In this document: positions 7,710-16,037 of the stretch, piece by piece
Layout of the letters: each line of letters opens with the position of its first letter
Position numbering within the stretch: position 1 is the first letter of the stretch
Source: Microbacterium arborescens
GTDB lineage: Bacteria; Actinomycetota; Actinomycetes; Actinomycetales; Microbacteriaceae
Length of the DNA: 64,000 nt
Direction: 5' to 3'
NCBI GenBank assembly: GCA_003339645.1
Contig: QNUV01000021.1
Span: 496,001 to 560,000 of the forward strand
The notes under the pieces: generated by a model
What the model was told of the DNA's origin: nothing
What the model saw: only the letters and a program-made list of their open reading frames with translations
The model's database searches: none
Program-made: the position numbers and the translations under genes

Positions 7710-7715
7710 ACGGTA
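7710..7715 (-). promoter_or_regulatory. Probable -10 hexamer TACCGT for the phosphoesterase
   Basis: TACCGT is followed by 6 bases and the ATG at 7703 on the minus strand. Confidence 0.5.
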
Positions 7716-7754
7716 TCCGGATGCCGCGCAGCGGGCGACGTCCGATGCGCCGAA

Positions 7755-7760
7755 TAGGCT
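7755..7760 (+). promoter_or_regulatory. Probable -10 hexamer TAGGCT for xthA
   Basis: TAGGCT ends 6 bases before the xthA ATG at 7767. Confidence 0.55.
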
Positions 7761-7766
7761 GGAGGC

Positions 7767-8606
7767 ATGCGCATCGCCACCTGGAACGTCAACTCGATCC
7801 GCGCTCGCGTCGACCGCATCGTCGGCTTCGCCGTGAACGAAGACATCGACGTCCTGGCGATGCAGGAGATCAAGTGCAAGCCCGAGCAGTTCCCGATGGA
7901 GCAGTTCGAGGCCGCGGGCTACCACGTCGAGCTGCACGGCCTGAACCAGTGGAACGGCGTCGCGATCGCCAGCCGCGAGCCGATGACCGACGTGCAGATC
8001 GGTTTTCCCGGGATGCCGGGCTTCCTCAAGGGGCACGAGGGACCCGACGCGCCGCAGGAGGCGCGGGCCATCGCCGCGACGGTCGGCGGCGTCCGGGTGT
8101 GGAGCCTGTACGTCCCGAACGGCCGGTCGCTCGACGACCCGCACTACGTCTACAAGCTGCACTGGCTGCAGGCGCTCGAGCAGTACACGCGCGACACCCT
8201 CGCAGCATCGCCCGACCTCGCCCTGGCGCTCACCGGCGACTTCAACATCTGCCCCACGCCCGAGGACGTCGGCGACCCGACCCTCATCGAGGGCGTCACG
8301 ACCCACGTGTCCCCGGCCGAGCGCGCCGCCTTCCAGGCGCTGCTCGACGCCGGGCTCGCCGACACGGTGCGGCCGCTGGTCCCGACCGGGTTCACCTATT
8401 GGGACTACAAGCAGCTGCGCTTCCCCCGCAACGAGGGCCTGCGCATCGACTTCATCCTCGGCTCGCCGGCCTTCGCCGACGCCGTCACGGGCGCCGCCAT
8501 CCACCGTGACCAGCGCAAGGGCGAGGCGCCCAGCGATCACGTCCCCGTCGTCGTCGACCTCGACCTCGACGGTGACGACGACGACGATCGCCCGATGATC
8601 TTCTGA
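7767..8606 (+). CDS. xthA: Exodeoxyribonuclease III / AP endonuclease
   Basis: A Mg-dependent AP endonuclease and 3'-5' exonuclease for base-excision repair. Family motifs in order: IATWNVNSIRAR (N7), MQEIKCK (metal-ligand Glu near 34), the Tyr of WSLYVPNGR, LTGDFNICP with the Asp/Asn pair, FTYWDYK, LRIDFILGS and SDHVPVVVDL with the catalytic Asp-His. The length of 279 residues is normal. An acidic run (DGDDDDD) closes the protein. It is divergent from the phosphoesterase gene with a 63-bp gap. Confidence 0.94.
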   Translation: MRIATWNVNSIRARVDRIVGFAVNEDIDVLAMQEIKCKPEQFPMEQFEAAGYHVELHGLNQWNGVAIASREPMTDVQIGFPGMPGFLKGHEGPDAPQEARAIAATVGGVRVWSLYVPNGRSLDDPHYVYKLHWLQALEQYTRDTLAASPDLALALTGDFNICPTPEDVGDPTLIEGVTTHVSPAERAAFQALLDAGLADTVRPLVPTGFTYWDYKQLRFPRNEGLRIDFILGSPAFADAVTGAAIHRDQRKGEAPSDHVPVVVDLDLDGDDDDDRPMIF

Positions 8607-8627
8607 CCGTCGTGCCGACCGTCCGGC

Positions 8628-8671
8628 TCCCCCGCACGGGGGATGCCGCGCCCCGGCGCGCCCCGTAGCGT
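8628..8671 (+). promoter_or_regulatory. Palindrome and -10 upstream of the two-component operon
   Basis: TCCCCCG at 8628-8634 and CGGGGGA at 8637-8643 form a perfect inverted repeat around CA. A -10-like TAGCGT follows at 8666-8671, 7 bases before the ATG at 8679. The same CGGGGGA and TAGCGTGGA blocks, with almost the same spacing (22 versus 23 bases), occur before the ABC exporter at 18306. That suggests a response-regulator site shared by the two operons. Confidence 0.55.
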
Positions 8672-8678
8672 GGAAGGC

Positions 8679-9965
8679 ATGTCCGTGGCCACCCCCGTTC
8701 CCGACGAGCGCCTCGCCCCGACCCCCGAGCAACTGCGCAACGATCTGTGGCTCGCCGCTGCGCTGCTCGTGAGTGCGATCCTCAGCACCTGGCTCGGAAG
8801 CGTCGCCCAGGTCTGGGGAGGCGATTCCCCGCACCTCGGCTGGGGCCTGCTCTACTGCGTCGCACTGACGGCGCCGCTCGCGTTGCGTCGCCGCATCCCG
8901 GAGGTGTCGCTCATCGCCGTCGCGGTCGTCTACTTCGTCGGCATGTCGGTGCACGTCCCCGAGATGTACGTCGGCAGCATCGCCCTGTTCATCGCGATGT
9001 ACTCGGTCGGCGCCTGGGTCGTCGACCGGCGCCGGGCGATGATCGTCCGCGTCGTGGTCATCATCGGCATGTTCTTCTGGCTGCTGGCGGCGATGTTCCA
9101 GGCGGCGAGCGAGCAGGGCAGCGACAGCGCCGCGGAGTTCTCGCTGTTCTCCCCCGTCGCAGCGATGATGATGCTGCAGTTCCTCTTCAACGTCGTCTTC
9201 TTCGCGGGTGCCTTCGCCTTCGGCGAGCGGGCCTACGCGGGCGCGCTCAGCCGAGAGGAGCTCGAACAGCGCACCCGCGAGCTCGAGCACGAGCGCGAGA
9301 TCACCGCGGCCCAAGCGGTCGCGCTCGACCGCGTCCGCATCGCCCGCGAGCTGCACGACGTCGTCGCGCACCACGTCTCGGCGATGGGCGTGCAGGCCGG
9401 CGCCGCACGCACGGTGCTCGACCGCGACCCCGACGCGGCGCGGCGCGCGCTCACCGTGGTCGAGGAGTCGGCACGGGCGTCGCTGACGGAGCTGCGGCAG
9501 CTGCTCGAGACGCTGCGGACCCCGGATGCCACGGCCCCGCATGACTCGACGCTGCGGCTCGACGCGATCGAGGAGCTCGTACGGTACTCCGAGGAGAACG
9601 GTATGCCGACCACCTTCGCTGTCGTGGGCGAGCCGGTGGCGGCATCCGAGGTCGCGCAGGTAAACCTGTACCGCATCGCGCAGGAGGCGCTGACGAACGC
9701 CCGCCGCCACGGCGGGCCCGACGCGCGCGCCGACGTGCGCTTGCGGTTCGACGGCGACGAGATCGAGCTCGAGGTCGCCAACGACGGGCGCGTGCGGTTC
9801 GGATCGACACCGGGCCTCGGCCTCGTGGGCATGCGCGAGCGCGCGGCTGCGTCGGGCGGATGGCTCGAGGCGGCACCGCGTCCGCGTGGGGGATTCCTCG
9901 TCCGGGCCCGTGTTCCCGCGAGTGCGCGGTCGTCCCAGCCGAGCGCCGAGGAGGTTCTCGCGTGA
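8679..9965 (+). CDS. DesK/NarX-type sensor histidine kinase
   Basis: A 428-residue membrane sensor kinase. Residues 20-180 contain five or six hydrophobic segments with very short periplasmic loops, as in intramembrane-sensing DesK/LiaS-like kinases. A coiled linker rich in Glu and Arg (about 190-215) precedes HisKA_3, where the phospho-accepting His226 lies in ARELHDVVAHHVSAM. The HATPase_c region shows QEALTNARRHG (N box) and GLGLVGMRERAA (G box). Its TGA overlaps the GTG of the regulator gene. The ATG at 8679 is preferred over an in-frame ATG at 8643 because the latter lies in the promoter palindrome. Confidence 0.9.
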   Translation: MSVATPVPDERLAPTPEQLRNDLWLAAALLVSAILSTWLGSVAQVWGGDSPHLGWGLLYCVALTAPLALRRRIPEVSLIAVAVVYFVGMSVHVPEMYVGSIALFIAMYSVGAWVVDRRRAMIVRVVVIIGMFFWLLAAMFQAASEQGSDSAAEFSLFSPVAAMMMLQFLFNVVFFAGAFAFGERAYAGALSREELEQRTRELEHEREITAAQAVALDRVRIARELHDVVAHHVSAMGVQAGAARTVLDRDPDAARRALTVVEESARASLTELRQLLETLRTPDATAPHDSTLRLDAIEELVRYSEENGMPTTFAVVGEPVAASEVAQVNLYRIAQEALTNARRHGGPDARADVRLRFDGDEIELEVANDGRVRFGSTPGLGLVGMRERAAASGGWLEAAPRPRGGFLVRARVPASARSSQPSAEEVLA

Positions 9966-10660
9966 GCACCACCGCCACGCCCACGTCGGTAGTGCTCGTC
10001 GACGACCATGCCGTCATGCGGGCCGGATTCCGCATGATCCTCGAGGCGAGCGGCGACATCGCCGTCGTGGGCGAGGCCGGCGACGGCGCCGAGGCCGTCG
10101 AGACGGTCGCGCGCCTGCAGCCGGACGTCGTCTTCATGGACGTTCAGATGCCCGTCCTCGACGGACTCGAAGCGACCCGCCGCATCGTCGCCGACCCGCG
10201 CAACTCCAGCGCAGTCGTCGTCGTGACGACCTTCGACCGCGACGACTACCTCTTTCAGGCGTTGCAGGCCGGGGCCAGCGGCTTCCTGCTGAAGAACGCC
10301 GGGCCCGAGGAGCTCGCCGCCGCCGTGCGGGTGGCCGCCGCCGGTGACGCCCTCCTCGCTCCGGAGGTCACCCGACGGATCATCGAGCGCTTCGCGGGCG
10401 GCCCGCCCGACGCGACCGCCTCGGCCGTCGAAGCACCCGCCGCGCCGCCGACGTCGACTCCTGCCGATCACGGCCTCACCGAGCGCGAGGCGGAGGTGCT
10501 GCGCCTCCTCGCGCGGGCGCTCAGCAACGCCGAGATCGCGCGCGAGCTCTTCATCGGCGACGCCACGGTGAAGACGCACGTGTCGAACATCCTCATCAAG
10601 CTCGGCGCCCGCGACCGCGTGGCCGCCGTCGTCCTGGCCCACCGCAACGGCTGGGCCTGA
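9962..10660 (+). CDS. LuxR/NarL-family response regulator
   Basis: Partner of the upstream kinase; the GTG overlaps the kinase stop (GTGA). The 232-residue protein has a receiver with Asp60 as phosphoacceptor in FMDVQMP, acidic pair LVDDH near 13-15, Thr in VTTFDRDD and Lys in LKNAGPEE. A Pro/Ala-rich linker (about 145-165) leads to a GerE helix-turn-helix (LTEREAEVLRLLARALSNAEIA, then VKTHVSNILIKL). It probably binds the C/G-rich palindromes at 8628 and 18192-18253, controlling itself and the exporter at 18306; that link is inferred from shared sequence. Confidence 0.91.
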   Translation: MSTTATPTSVVLVDDHAVMRAGFRMILEASGDIAVVGEAGDGAEAVETVARLQPDVVFMDVQMPVLDGLEATRRIVADPRNSSAVVVVTTFDRDDYLFQALQAGASGFLLKNAGPEELAAAVRVAAAGDALLAPEVTRRIIERFAGGPPDATASAVEAPAAPPTSTPADHGLTEREAEVLRLLARALSNAEIARELFIGDATVKTHVSNILIKLGARDRVAAVVLAHRNGWA

Positions 10661-10664
10661 CGGT

Positions 10665-11999
10665 TCAGGCCGGGTCTGAGACGGGCGAGCGCGAGGGGCG
10701 CGGCAGCGGCATCGAGAGGGGCCGGACCGCGCGCGGCATCGCGACGCGCCAGAGCGCCTGGATGCTCCAGATGAACAGTCCGACCAGCAGCACGTTCCGG
10801 GCGAGAAGCAGGCTCGCCGCGAAGGGATCGGCTCGCACGAGAGGCATGTAGAAGATCGGGAAGACGAGGGTCGTGAGGAAGCTCGTCACCGCCATCCACT
10901 TCGCCGGTGCCCGCCACCGGTCGGGATCGACGAGGAGACCGACCACGACGATCGGGGCGAGCCACAGCATGTACTGCGGCGAGCCGACCTTGTTGAAGAC
11001 GATGAGCGCCGCCGTGAGAGCGAAGGCCCCGAGCACGACGAGTCGTCCCTCCGCGAGCTCGGTGCGCGGCGCGCCGGCGACCCAGGTCATCCGCGCACGC
11101 ACCAGGAGCACGGCGATCCCCGCGAATGCGACGATCATGAGCCACCCCACGATCTCTCCGGCGGCCATCGCCCCGTATCCGACCACCTCGCGGGTCGCGA
11201 GCTCGTCGTTCTGCTGGATCCGCGCTCCGGGCATCTCCCAGATCGTCGCCCAGACCCAGGGGGTCGCAACGGGCGCTTCGAGCTGCGGCGCACGCGTTCC
11301 CTGAATCGTCAGGAAGCTGAAGAGGTTCGAGGCACCACCCGCGAGGACGATGGCGACCATGATGACGACGCTCGCCGCGATGCCGCCCAGGGCGACCCAC
11401 CAGCGGCTGCGGCACACAGCGACCACGGCGGCCGCGATGGCGGCGGGCCAGACCTTGATCCAGGTCGCCAGGGCGATGAGCGCTCCGGCCACGACGGGCC
11501 GCCGCGAGACCCAGACGAGCCCGGCGATGGCGAGCGGCGCGGCGACCCCCTCCAGGCGCAGCATCGACACGGGGGCGAGAAGCAGAATGCTGAGCAGCCA
11601 GTACCAGGCGGCCGGGTAAGCCGAGCGCCGCTGCAGCCGCGCGCCGGCGATCGCGGCGAGTGCGAGCCAGTTGGCACCGGCGAGCATGAGCAGCCAGACG
11701 AGCTGATACAGGTAGGGGCCGAGCGCGATCGGCGCGACGATCGGCAGCAGCGCGCCCGCCGGGTACACCCACTCGAAGTCGATGATGGGCCAGGTCCCCT
11801 GCACGGCATCCTGCGCCCACTGCCGGTACAGCGGCAGATCGCCCTCCGTGCCGCCCGCGATGATGAGGGGCAGGAGGGCGAGGATGTAGGCGGCGTGGAA
11901 GGCCACGAATCCAGTGACGAGACCTCGACGGGTTCGACCGAACGCCGCCAATCGATGGCGGCGCGTCGAGCGGCGGGGGGATGCCGGAAGAGACGTCAC
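10665..11999 (-). CDS. Polytopic membrane protein, GT87/mannosyltransferase-like
   Basis: A 444-residue protein with about ten hydrophobic segments after a basic N terminus. GDLPLYRQWAQDAVQG and the WPIIDFEWVYPAG loop after the first helix, and a later NKVGSPQYMLWLAP loop, are the pattern of polyprenyl-phosphate-dependent GT-C (GT87 / DUF2029) mannosyltransferases that work on lipoglycans at the outer face of the membrane. The GT-C aspartate would be Asp in EGDLPLY. The acceptor is unknown. The GTG at 11999 is chosen because TATGAT lies exactly 6 bases upstream. Confidence 0.72.
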   Translation of the reverse strand: MTSLPASPRRSTRRHRLAAFGRTRRGLVTGFVAFHAAYILALLPLIIAGGTEGDLPLYRQWAQDAVQGTWPIIDFEWVYPAGALLPIVAPIALGPYLYQLVWLLMLAGANWLALAAIAGARLQRRSAYPAAWYWLLSILLLAPVSMLRLEGVAAPLAIAGLVWVSRRPVVAGALIALATWIKVWPAAIAAAVVAVCRSRWWVALGGIAASVVIMVAIVLAGGASNLFSFLTIQGTRAPQLEAPVATPWVWATIWEMPGARIQQNDELATREVVGYGAMAAGEIVGWLMIVAFAGIAVLLVRARMTWVAGAPRTELAEGRLVVLGAFALTAALIVFNKVGSPQYMLWLAPIVVVGLLVDPDRWRAPAKWMAVTSFLTTLVFPIFYMPLVRADPFAASLLLARNVLLVGLFIWSIQALWRVAMPRAVRPLSMPLPRPSRSPVSDPA

Positions 12000-12005
12000 C
12001 CGGGC

Positions 12006-12011
12006 ATCATA
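12006..12011 (-). promoter_or_regulatory. Probable -10 hexamer TATGAT for the GT87-like gene
   Basis: TATGAT on the minus strand ends 6 bases before the GTG at 11999 and decides that start. Confidence 0.55.
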
Positions 12012-12072
12012 GGCCCCGCGCATATCTGCACGATGAACGCCCGGGCGGCGCCGGCCGGCGGCCCGGATCGGC

Positions 12073-13884
12073 TCATCGGCGGTGCGCCGCGCGTCCGCCG
12101 TGGCCCGCCAGCGCATCGGCCGCGCCCACGAGCGCGAGATGAGACAGCGCCTGAGGGGTGTTGCCCGCCTGTCTTCCTCCAGTGACGTCGTACTCCTCCG
12201 ACAGCAGTCCGACGTCGTTCGCGAGCCCGCACAAGCGGTCCATGAGCGCGGTGGCGTCGTCGATGCGTCCGGTCGCCGCGTACTGCTCGACGAGCCAGAA
12301 CGAGCAGGCGAGGAAGGGATGCTCCGTGCCGGCCAGCCCGTCGACGCCGGCCTCGGTGCGGTAGCGCATCACGAGGCCCTCGCGCAGCAGCGTGCTCTCG
12401 ATGCGGGCGACGGTCGCGAGCATGCGCGGATCGTCGGGGGCGCAGAACCCGACGGCCGGGAGCAGCAGCAGCGATGCGTCGACCTCGTCGGTGCGGAAGT
12501 GCTGCGTGAAGTGGCCGCCGGCGGCATCCACACCGTGCGCGTCGATCTCGGCGCGCACGCGGTCGCGCAGACCCCGCCACCTGGCGGGATCGCCGTCGAG
12601 CCCGTGCTCCTCCACGGCCCGGACGCCCCGATCGAGCGCGGCCCAGATCATCGCGCGCGAATGGGTGAACATCTGCGGTTCGCCGCGGATCTCCCAGATG
12701 CCGTGATCGGGTCGGTCGAGCCAGGCGATGGCCTGATCGAGCAGCGCGCGCTGCAGCGCCCACGAGAACGACGTCTCGGTGACGCCGGCGATCCGGGCGG
12801 CTTCGAGAGCGACCATCACCTCGCCGATGACGTCGGCCTGGTACTGGTCGACCGCGCCGTTGCCGACGCGCACCGGCGACGACCCTGCATAGCCGGGAAG
12901 GCTCTCCAGCTCGCGCTCGGGCAGGTCGCGCTCCCCCGCGATGCCGTACATGATCTGCACGTCGGCCGGGTCGCCGGCCACCGCCCGCAGCAGCCAGTCG
13001 CGCCAGCGCGCCGCGGCCTCGAGATAGCCGTGCGAGATGTAGGCCTCGAGGGTGAGAGCGGCGTCACGCAGCCACACGTACCGGTAGTCCCAGTTGCGCG
13101 AACCACCGAAGTCCTCCGGCAGCGAGGTCGTCGCGGCGGCGACGATGCCGCCCGTCTCGGCGTGGGTGAGCGCCCGCAGCACGAGCATGGAGCGCAGCAC
13201 CCGGTCGCCCCACCGCCCGCCGTCGCGGATGCGCCGCGCCCAGGTCGTCCACCACCCGCGTGTGCGGTCGAGGGCGTCGTCGACGTCGAACGGCTGCGGA
13301 ACGTCGCGGTACGAGGCCTCCCAGCGCAGCACCGAGTCGACGGTGCGGCCCGCCTCGACACGGAACTCGCCCCGGTGCATCGTGTCCTGGGCGACGAGCC
13401 GCGGGCCGCGCAGCGTGACGGCATCGGGCCCCGCCACCGCGAGCAGGACGCCCATCGGCAGCGCATCGGAGGTGTCCCCCGCGCCGATCTGCCGCACCCA
13501 GGGAACGGCCCGCGCGTAATCGAACCGCAACCGCACCTCGCTCACGAAGTCGACCTGGCCCGCGACGCCGACGACGCGCCGGACGACCGCATCGACCCCG
13601 TCGAGGACCGGCATGAACTCGTGCACCTCGGCGACGCCGCCGGCGCACTCCCACCGGGTCACGAGCACGAACGTGTCACCGTCGTAGCGCCGCGTCGCGG
13701 TCGCGTCCGGGTCGCGGGGCCGCACGCTCCAGCATCCGTGCGAGTGGTCGCCGAGCAGCGCCCCGAAGATCGATCCCGAGTCGTAGCGGGGAAGGCACAG
13801 CCAGTCGAGGTCGCCCCGGTCGGACACGAGCGCCGCGCTGCGGCAGTTGCTGAGGAGGGCGTAGCGCTCGATCGGTGCGGGCAT
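12073..13884 (-). CDS. Glycoside hydrolase family 15 (glucoamylase/trehalase-like)
   Basis: A 603-residue cytoplasmic GH15 enzyme, without signal peptide. Residues 1-230 form the N-terminal beta-sandwich (starting IERYALLSNCRSAALV, with DWLCLPRYDS), followed by the (alpha/alpha)6 barrel. NWDYRYVWLRDAALTL around residues 260-273 is the classic GH15 signature and SEEYD near 560 is the region of the catalytic glutamate. Actinobacterial relatives include trehalases and glucan 1,4-alpha-glucosidases; which one this is cannot be settled here. The ATG at 13884 is preceded by GAGG. Its upstream DNA is shared with the divergent iron-transport operon. Confidence 0.86.
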   Translation of the reverse strand: MPAPIERYALLSNCRSAALVSDRGDLDWLCLPRYDSGSIFGALLGDHSHGCWSVRPRDPDATATRRYDGDTFVLVTRWECAGGVAEVHEFMPVLDGVDAVVRRVVGVAGQVDFVSEVRLRFDYARAVPWVRQIGAGDTSDALPMGVLLAVAGPDAVTLRGPRLVAQDTMHRGEFRVEAGRTVDSVLRWEASYRDVPQPFDVDDALDRTRGWWTTWARRIRDGGRWGDRVLRSMLVLRALTHAETGGIVAAATTSLPEDFGGSRNWDYRYVWLRDAALTLEAYISHGYLEAAARWRDWLLRAVAGDPADVQIMYGIAGERDLPERELESLPGYAGSSPVRVGNGAVDQYQADVIGEVMVALEAARIAGVTETSFSWALQRALLDQAIAWLDRPDHGIWEIRGEPQMFTHSRAMIWAALDRGVRAVEEHGLDGDPARWRGLRDRVRAEIDAHGVDAAGGHFTQHFRTDEVDASLLLLPAVGFCAPDDPRMLATVARIESTLLREGLVMRYRTEAGVDGLAGTEHPFLACSFWLVEQYAATGRIDDATALMDRLCGLANDVGLLSEEYDVTGGRQAGNTPQALSHLALVGAADALAGHGGRAAHRR

Positions 13885-13942
13885 CCTCGCATCATCGCGC
13901 CCGCGGGCCGGATCCGCCAACACGACGATTCGCGGACGCTTA

Positions 13943-13961
13943 TTAGGCGAGGCTATCCTTC
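13943..13961 (+). promoter_or_regulatory. DtxR/IdeR-type iron box overlapping the -10
   Basis: The 19-bp segment starting TTAGGCGAGGCTATCCT matches the actinobacterial iron-box consensus (TTAGGTTAGGCTAACCTAA) at 14 of 19 positions by my alignment. TATCCT at 13954-13959 inside it is a -10 ending 6 bases before the GTG at 13966. A bound repressor would block polymerase, giving iron-repressed expression of the siderophore operon. Confidence 0.65.
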
Positions 13962-13965
13962 TCCG

Positions 13966-15009
13966 GTGCGTCTTCGTCACCTGGTCAGCCTCACCATCGT
14001 TCCACTCGTCGCTCTCGCTCTCACGGGGTGCGGCGCATCGGAGGTCGTCCCGGCCGGCGCGGCCACCCCGGCCGGCAACGGCGAGACGTCCTACCCCCTG
14101 ACGATCGAGAACTGCGGCCGCACCGTCACGGTGGATGCCGCACCCCAGCGCATCGTCTCGCTCGATCAGAACTCGACCGAGATCCTGCTCTCGCTCGGGC
14201 TCGAGGACCGGATCGTGGGCACGGCTTCGTGGACCGACCCGATCCTGCCCGCCCTCGCCGAGGCGAACGAGAAGGTGCCCCGCCTGGCCGACAACGCGCC
14301 CACCTACGAGGTCGTGCTCGGTGCCGACCCGGACTTCGTCACCGCCTCGTTCGGACGGCACTTCACGCAGGGCGGCGTCGCGACGCGCGACCGGTTCGAC
14401 GAGACCGGGATCGGCAGCTACCTCTCGCCGACCGACTGCGACAACGGCGTCAGCATCAACGGCGGCGGCACCCGCACCACAGCCCTCACCGTCGACGCGC
14501 TCTACCAGGAGATCACCGAGCTGGGTCGGATCTTCGACGTGTCCGACCGCGCTGACAAGCTCGTCGACGACCTGCGCTCGCGCGCTGCGGCGGCGACGGC
14601 GGGCATCGACGCCTCCGGCGCCACCGTCGCCTTCTGGTTCGCCGACACCAAGACGCCGTACGTCGCCGGCGGTCTCGGATCGGCGGCGCTGCTCGCTTCG
14701 ACGACCGGGTTCACCAACGTCTACGACGACCTCGACGACGACTGGCCAGCCACGACCTGGGAGGACCTCGTCGACCGCGACCCGCAGGTGCTCGTCCTCG
14801 GAGACCTGCAGCGCGACCGGTTCCCCGGCGACCGGCTCGACGACAAGGTCACCTTCCTCGAGTCGGATCCGCTCACGCGCACGATCGATGCGGTGCGCAA
14901 TCATCGCTACATCGCGCTGCACGGCGCCGAGCTGAACCCCTCGATCCGCTTCGTCGACGGGCTCGAGAAGATCGAGAGCTGGATGGCCGAGCACCGGGAC
15001 GAGCTCTGA
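13966..15009 (+). CDS. Iron-siderophore ABC transporter, substrate-binding lipoprotein
   Basis: A 347-residue FecB/FepB-type binding protein (class III, BtuF fold). Residues 1-22 are a lipoprotein signal peptide ending LALTGC, with Cys22 as lipid site. The core has AAPQRIVSLDQNSTEILLSLGLEDRIVGTA in the first lobe, the ITELGRIFDVSDRADKLVDD interlobe helix, and TWEDLVDRDPQVLVL in the second lobe. The GTG start fits the signal peptide and the -10 spacing. It is first of a three-gene operon with the permease and ATPase, behind the iron box at 13943. The siderophore type is unknown. Confidence 0.92.
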   Translation: MRLRHLVSLTIVPLVALALTGCGASEVVPAGAATPAGNGETSYPLTIENCGRTVTVDAAPQRIVSLDQNSTEILLSLGLEDRIVGTASWTDPILPALAEANEKVPRLADNAPTYEVVLGADPDFVTASFGRHFTQGGVATRDRFDETGIGSYLSPTDCDNGVSINGGGTRTTALTVDALYQEITELGRIFDVSDRADKLVDDLRSRAAAATAGIDASGATVAFWFADTKTPYVAGGLGSAALLASTTGFTNVYDDLDDDWPATTWEDLVDRDPQVLVLGDLQRDRFPGDRLDDKVTFLESDPLTRTIDAVRNHRYIALHGAELNPSIRFVDGLEKIESWMAEHRDEL

Positions 15010-16037
15010 GCGCCCGCACCCGCGGCCCCCTCGCCACGGCCGCGCTGCTCGGCGGCGGCATCCTGCTGCTCGTCGTCTCGGTCGGCGTCGCGATCACCCT
15101 CGGCCCGGCGGACATCCTGCTCGTCAACGTGCGCGACATCATCACCAACCACCTCGGTCTGACCGACATCCCCGTCCGGGCCGCGAAGGACGCGATCGTC
15201 TGGGAGGAGCGGCTGCCGCGCGCCCTCGTCGCCGCGACGTGCGGCGCCGGGCTCGGGCTCTGCGGCGTCATCATGCAGTCGCTCCTGCGAAACCCCCTGG
15301 CGGAACCCTTCATCCTCGGCATCTCGTCCGGCGCCTCGACCGGCGCCGTCGCGATCGGCGTGCTCGGCCTCGGCGGCGCCGCACTCGGCCTGTCCGGGGG
15401 CGCGTTCATCGGCGCGCTCGTCGCCTTCGCGGTGGTGCTGCTGCTCTCACGCCTCGCCGGCGGCGGCAACGACCGCGTCGTCCTGGCCGGTGTCGCGAGC
15501 ACGCAGCTGTTCTCGGCGCTCACCTCGCTCGTGATCTTCGCGTTCGCCGACGCCGACGAGACCCGCGGCGTGATGTTCTGGCTTCTCGGCTCGCTCGAGG
15601 GCATCCGCTGGGACGACGTGGTGCTGTGCGCCATCGTCGTCGGGCTGGGCTCCCTGCTGTGCCTGCGCTACGCCTCGGCCCTCGACGCCTTCGTCTTCGG
15701 TGACGAGGTCGCGGCGTCCCTCGGCATCCACATCGCACGCACGCGCGGCATCCTGCTGGTGACGACGGCGCTGATCACGGCCACCCTCGTCAGCGTCGCC
15801 GGCGCGATCGGGTTCGTCGGCCTCGTCCTGCCGCACATGGCGCGCCTGCTCGTCGGGTCGCGCCACGGCCGACTCATCCCCACCACGGTCGTCGCCGGAG
15901 CGGTCTTCATGGTGTGGGTGGATGCCGGCTCGCGCGTCGCGTTCTCACCGACCCCCCTTCCCGTCGGCGTCGGCACCGCGCTGGTCGGCGTGCCCGTCTT
16001 CATCGCCCTGCTCGCCCGCCGGAGGAACCGCGCATGA
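15006..16037 (+). CDS. Iron-siderophore ABC transporter permease (FecCD), CTG start inferred
   Basis: A FecCD/BtuC-family permease. From the CTG at 15006, which overlaps the previous stop (CTGA), the product has 343 residues, the usual family length. It includes a first helix (ATAALLGGGILLLVV) and the conserved LPRALVAATCGAGLGLCGVIMQSLLRNPLAEPFILGISSGA. The next ordinary start is the GTG at 15129, which would remove the first helix and give only 302 residues. No ATG, GTG or TTG lies in frame in between or just upstream, so a CTG start or an error in the start codon is likely. The stop overlaps the ATPase start (ATGA). Confidence 0.85.
   Translation: MSARTRGPLATAALLGGGILLLVVSVGVAITLGPADILLVNVRDIITNHLGLTDIPVRAAKDAIVWEERLPRALVAATCGAGLGLCGVIMQSLLRNPLAEPFILGISSGASTGAVAIGVLGLGGAALGLSGGAFIGALVAFAVVLLLSRLAGGGNDRVVLAGVASTQLFSALTSLVIFAFADADETRGVMFWLLGSLEGIRWDDVVLCAIVVGLGSLLCLRYASALDAFVFGDEVAASLGIHIARTRGILLVTTALITATLVSVAGAIGFVGLVLPHMARLLVGSRHGRLIPTTVVAGAVFMVWVDAGSRVAFSPTPLPVGVGTALVGVPVFIALLARRRNRA

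Noticed and set aside
7209-9710. Minus-strand frame of 833 codons reaching from the phosphoesterase across xthA and the kinase
   Set aside because: Only the last 164 residues are a phosphoesterase, and a promoter hexamer lies before that start.
12073-14994. Open frame of 973 codons on the minus strand spanning the GH15 gene and the antisense of the iron-binding-protein gene
   Set aside because: Only the part below 13884 matches a protein family; the rest is stop-free antisense of a GC-rich gene.
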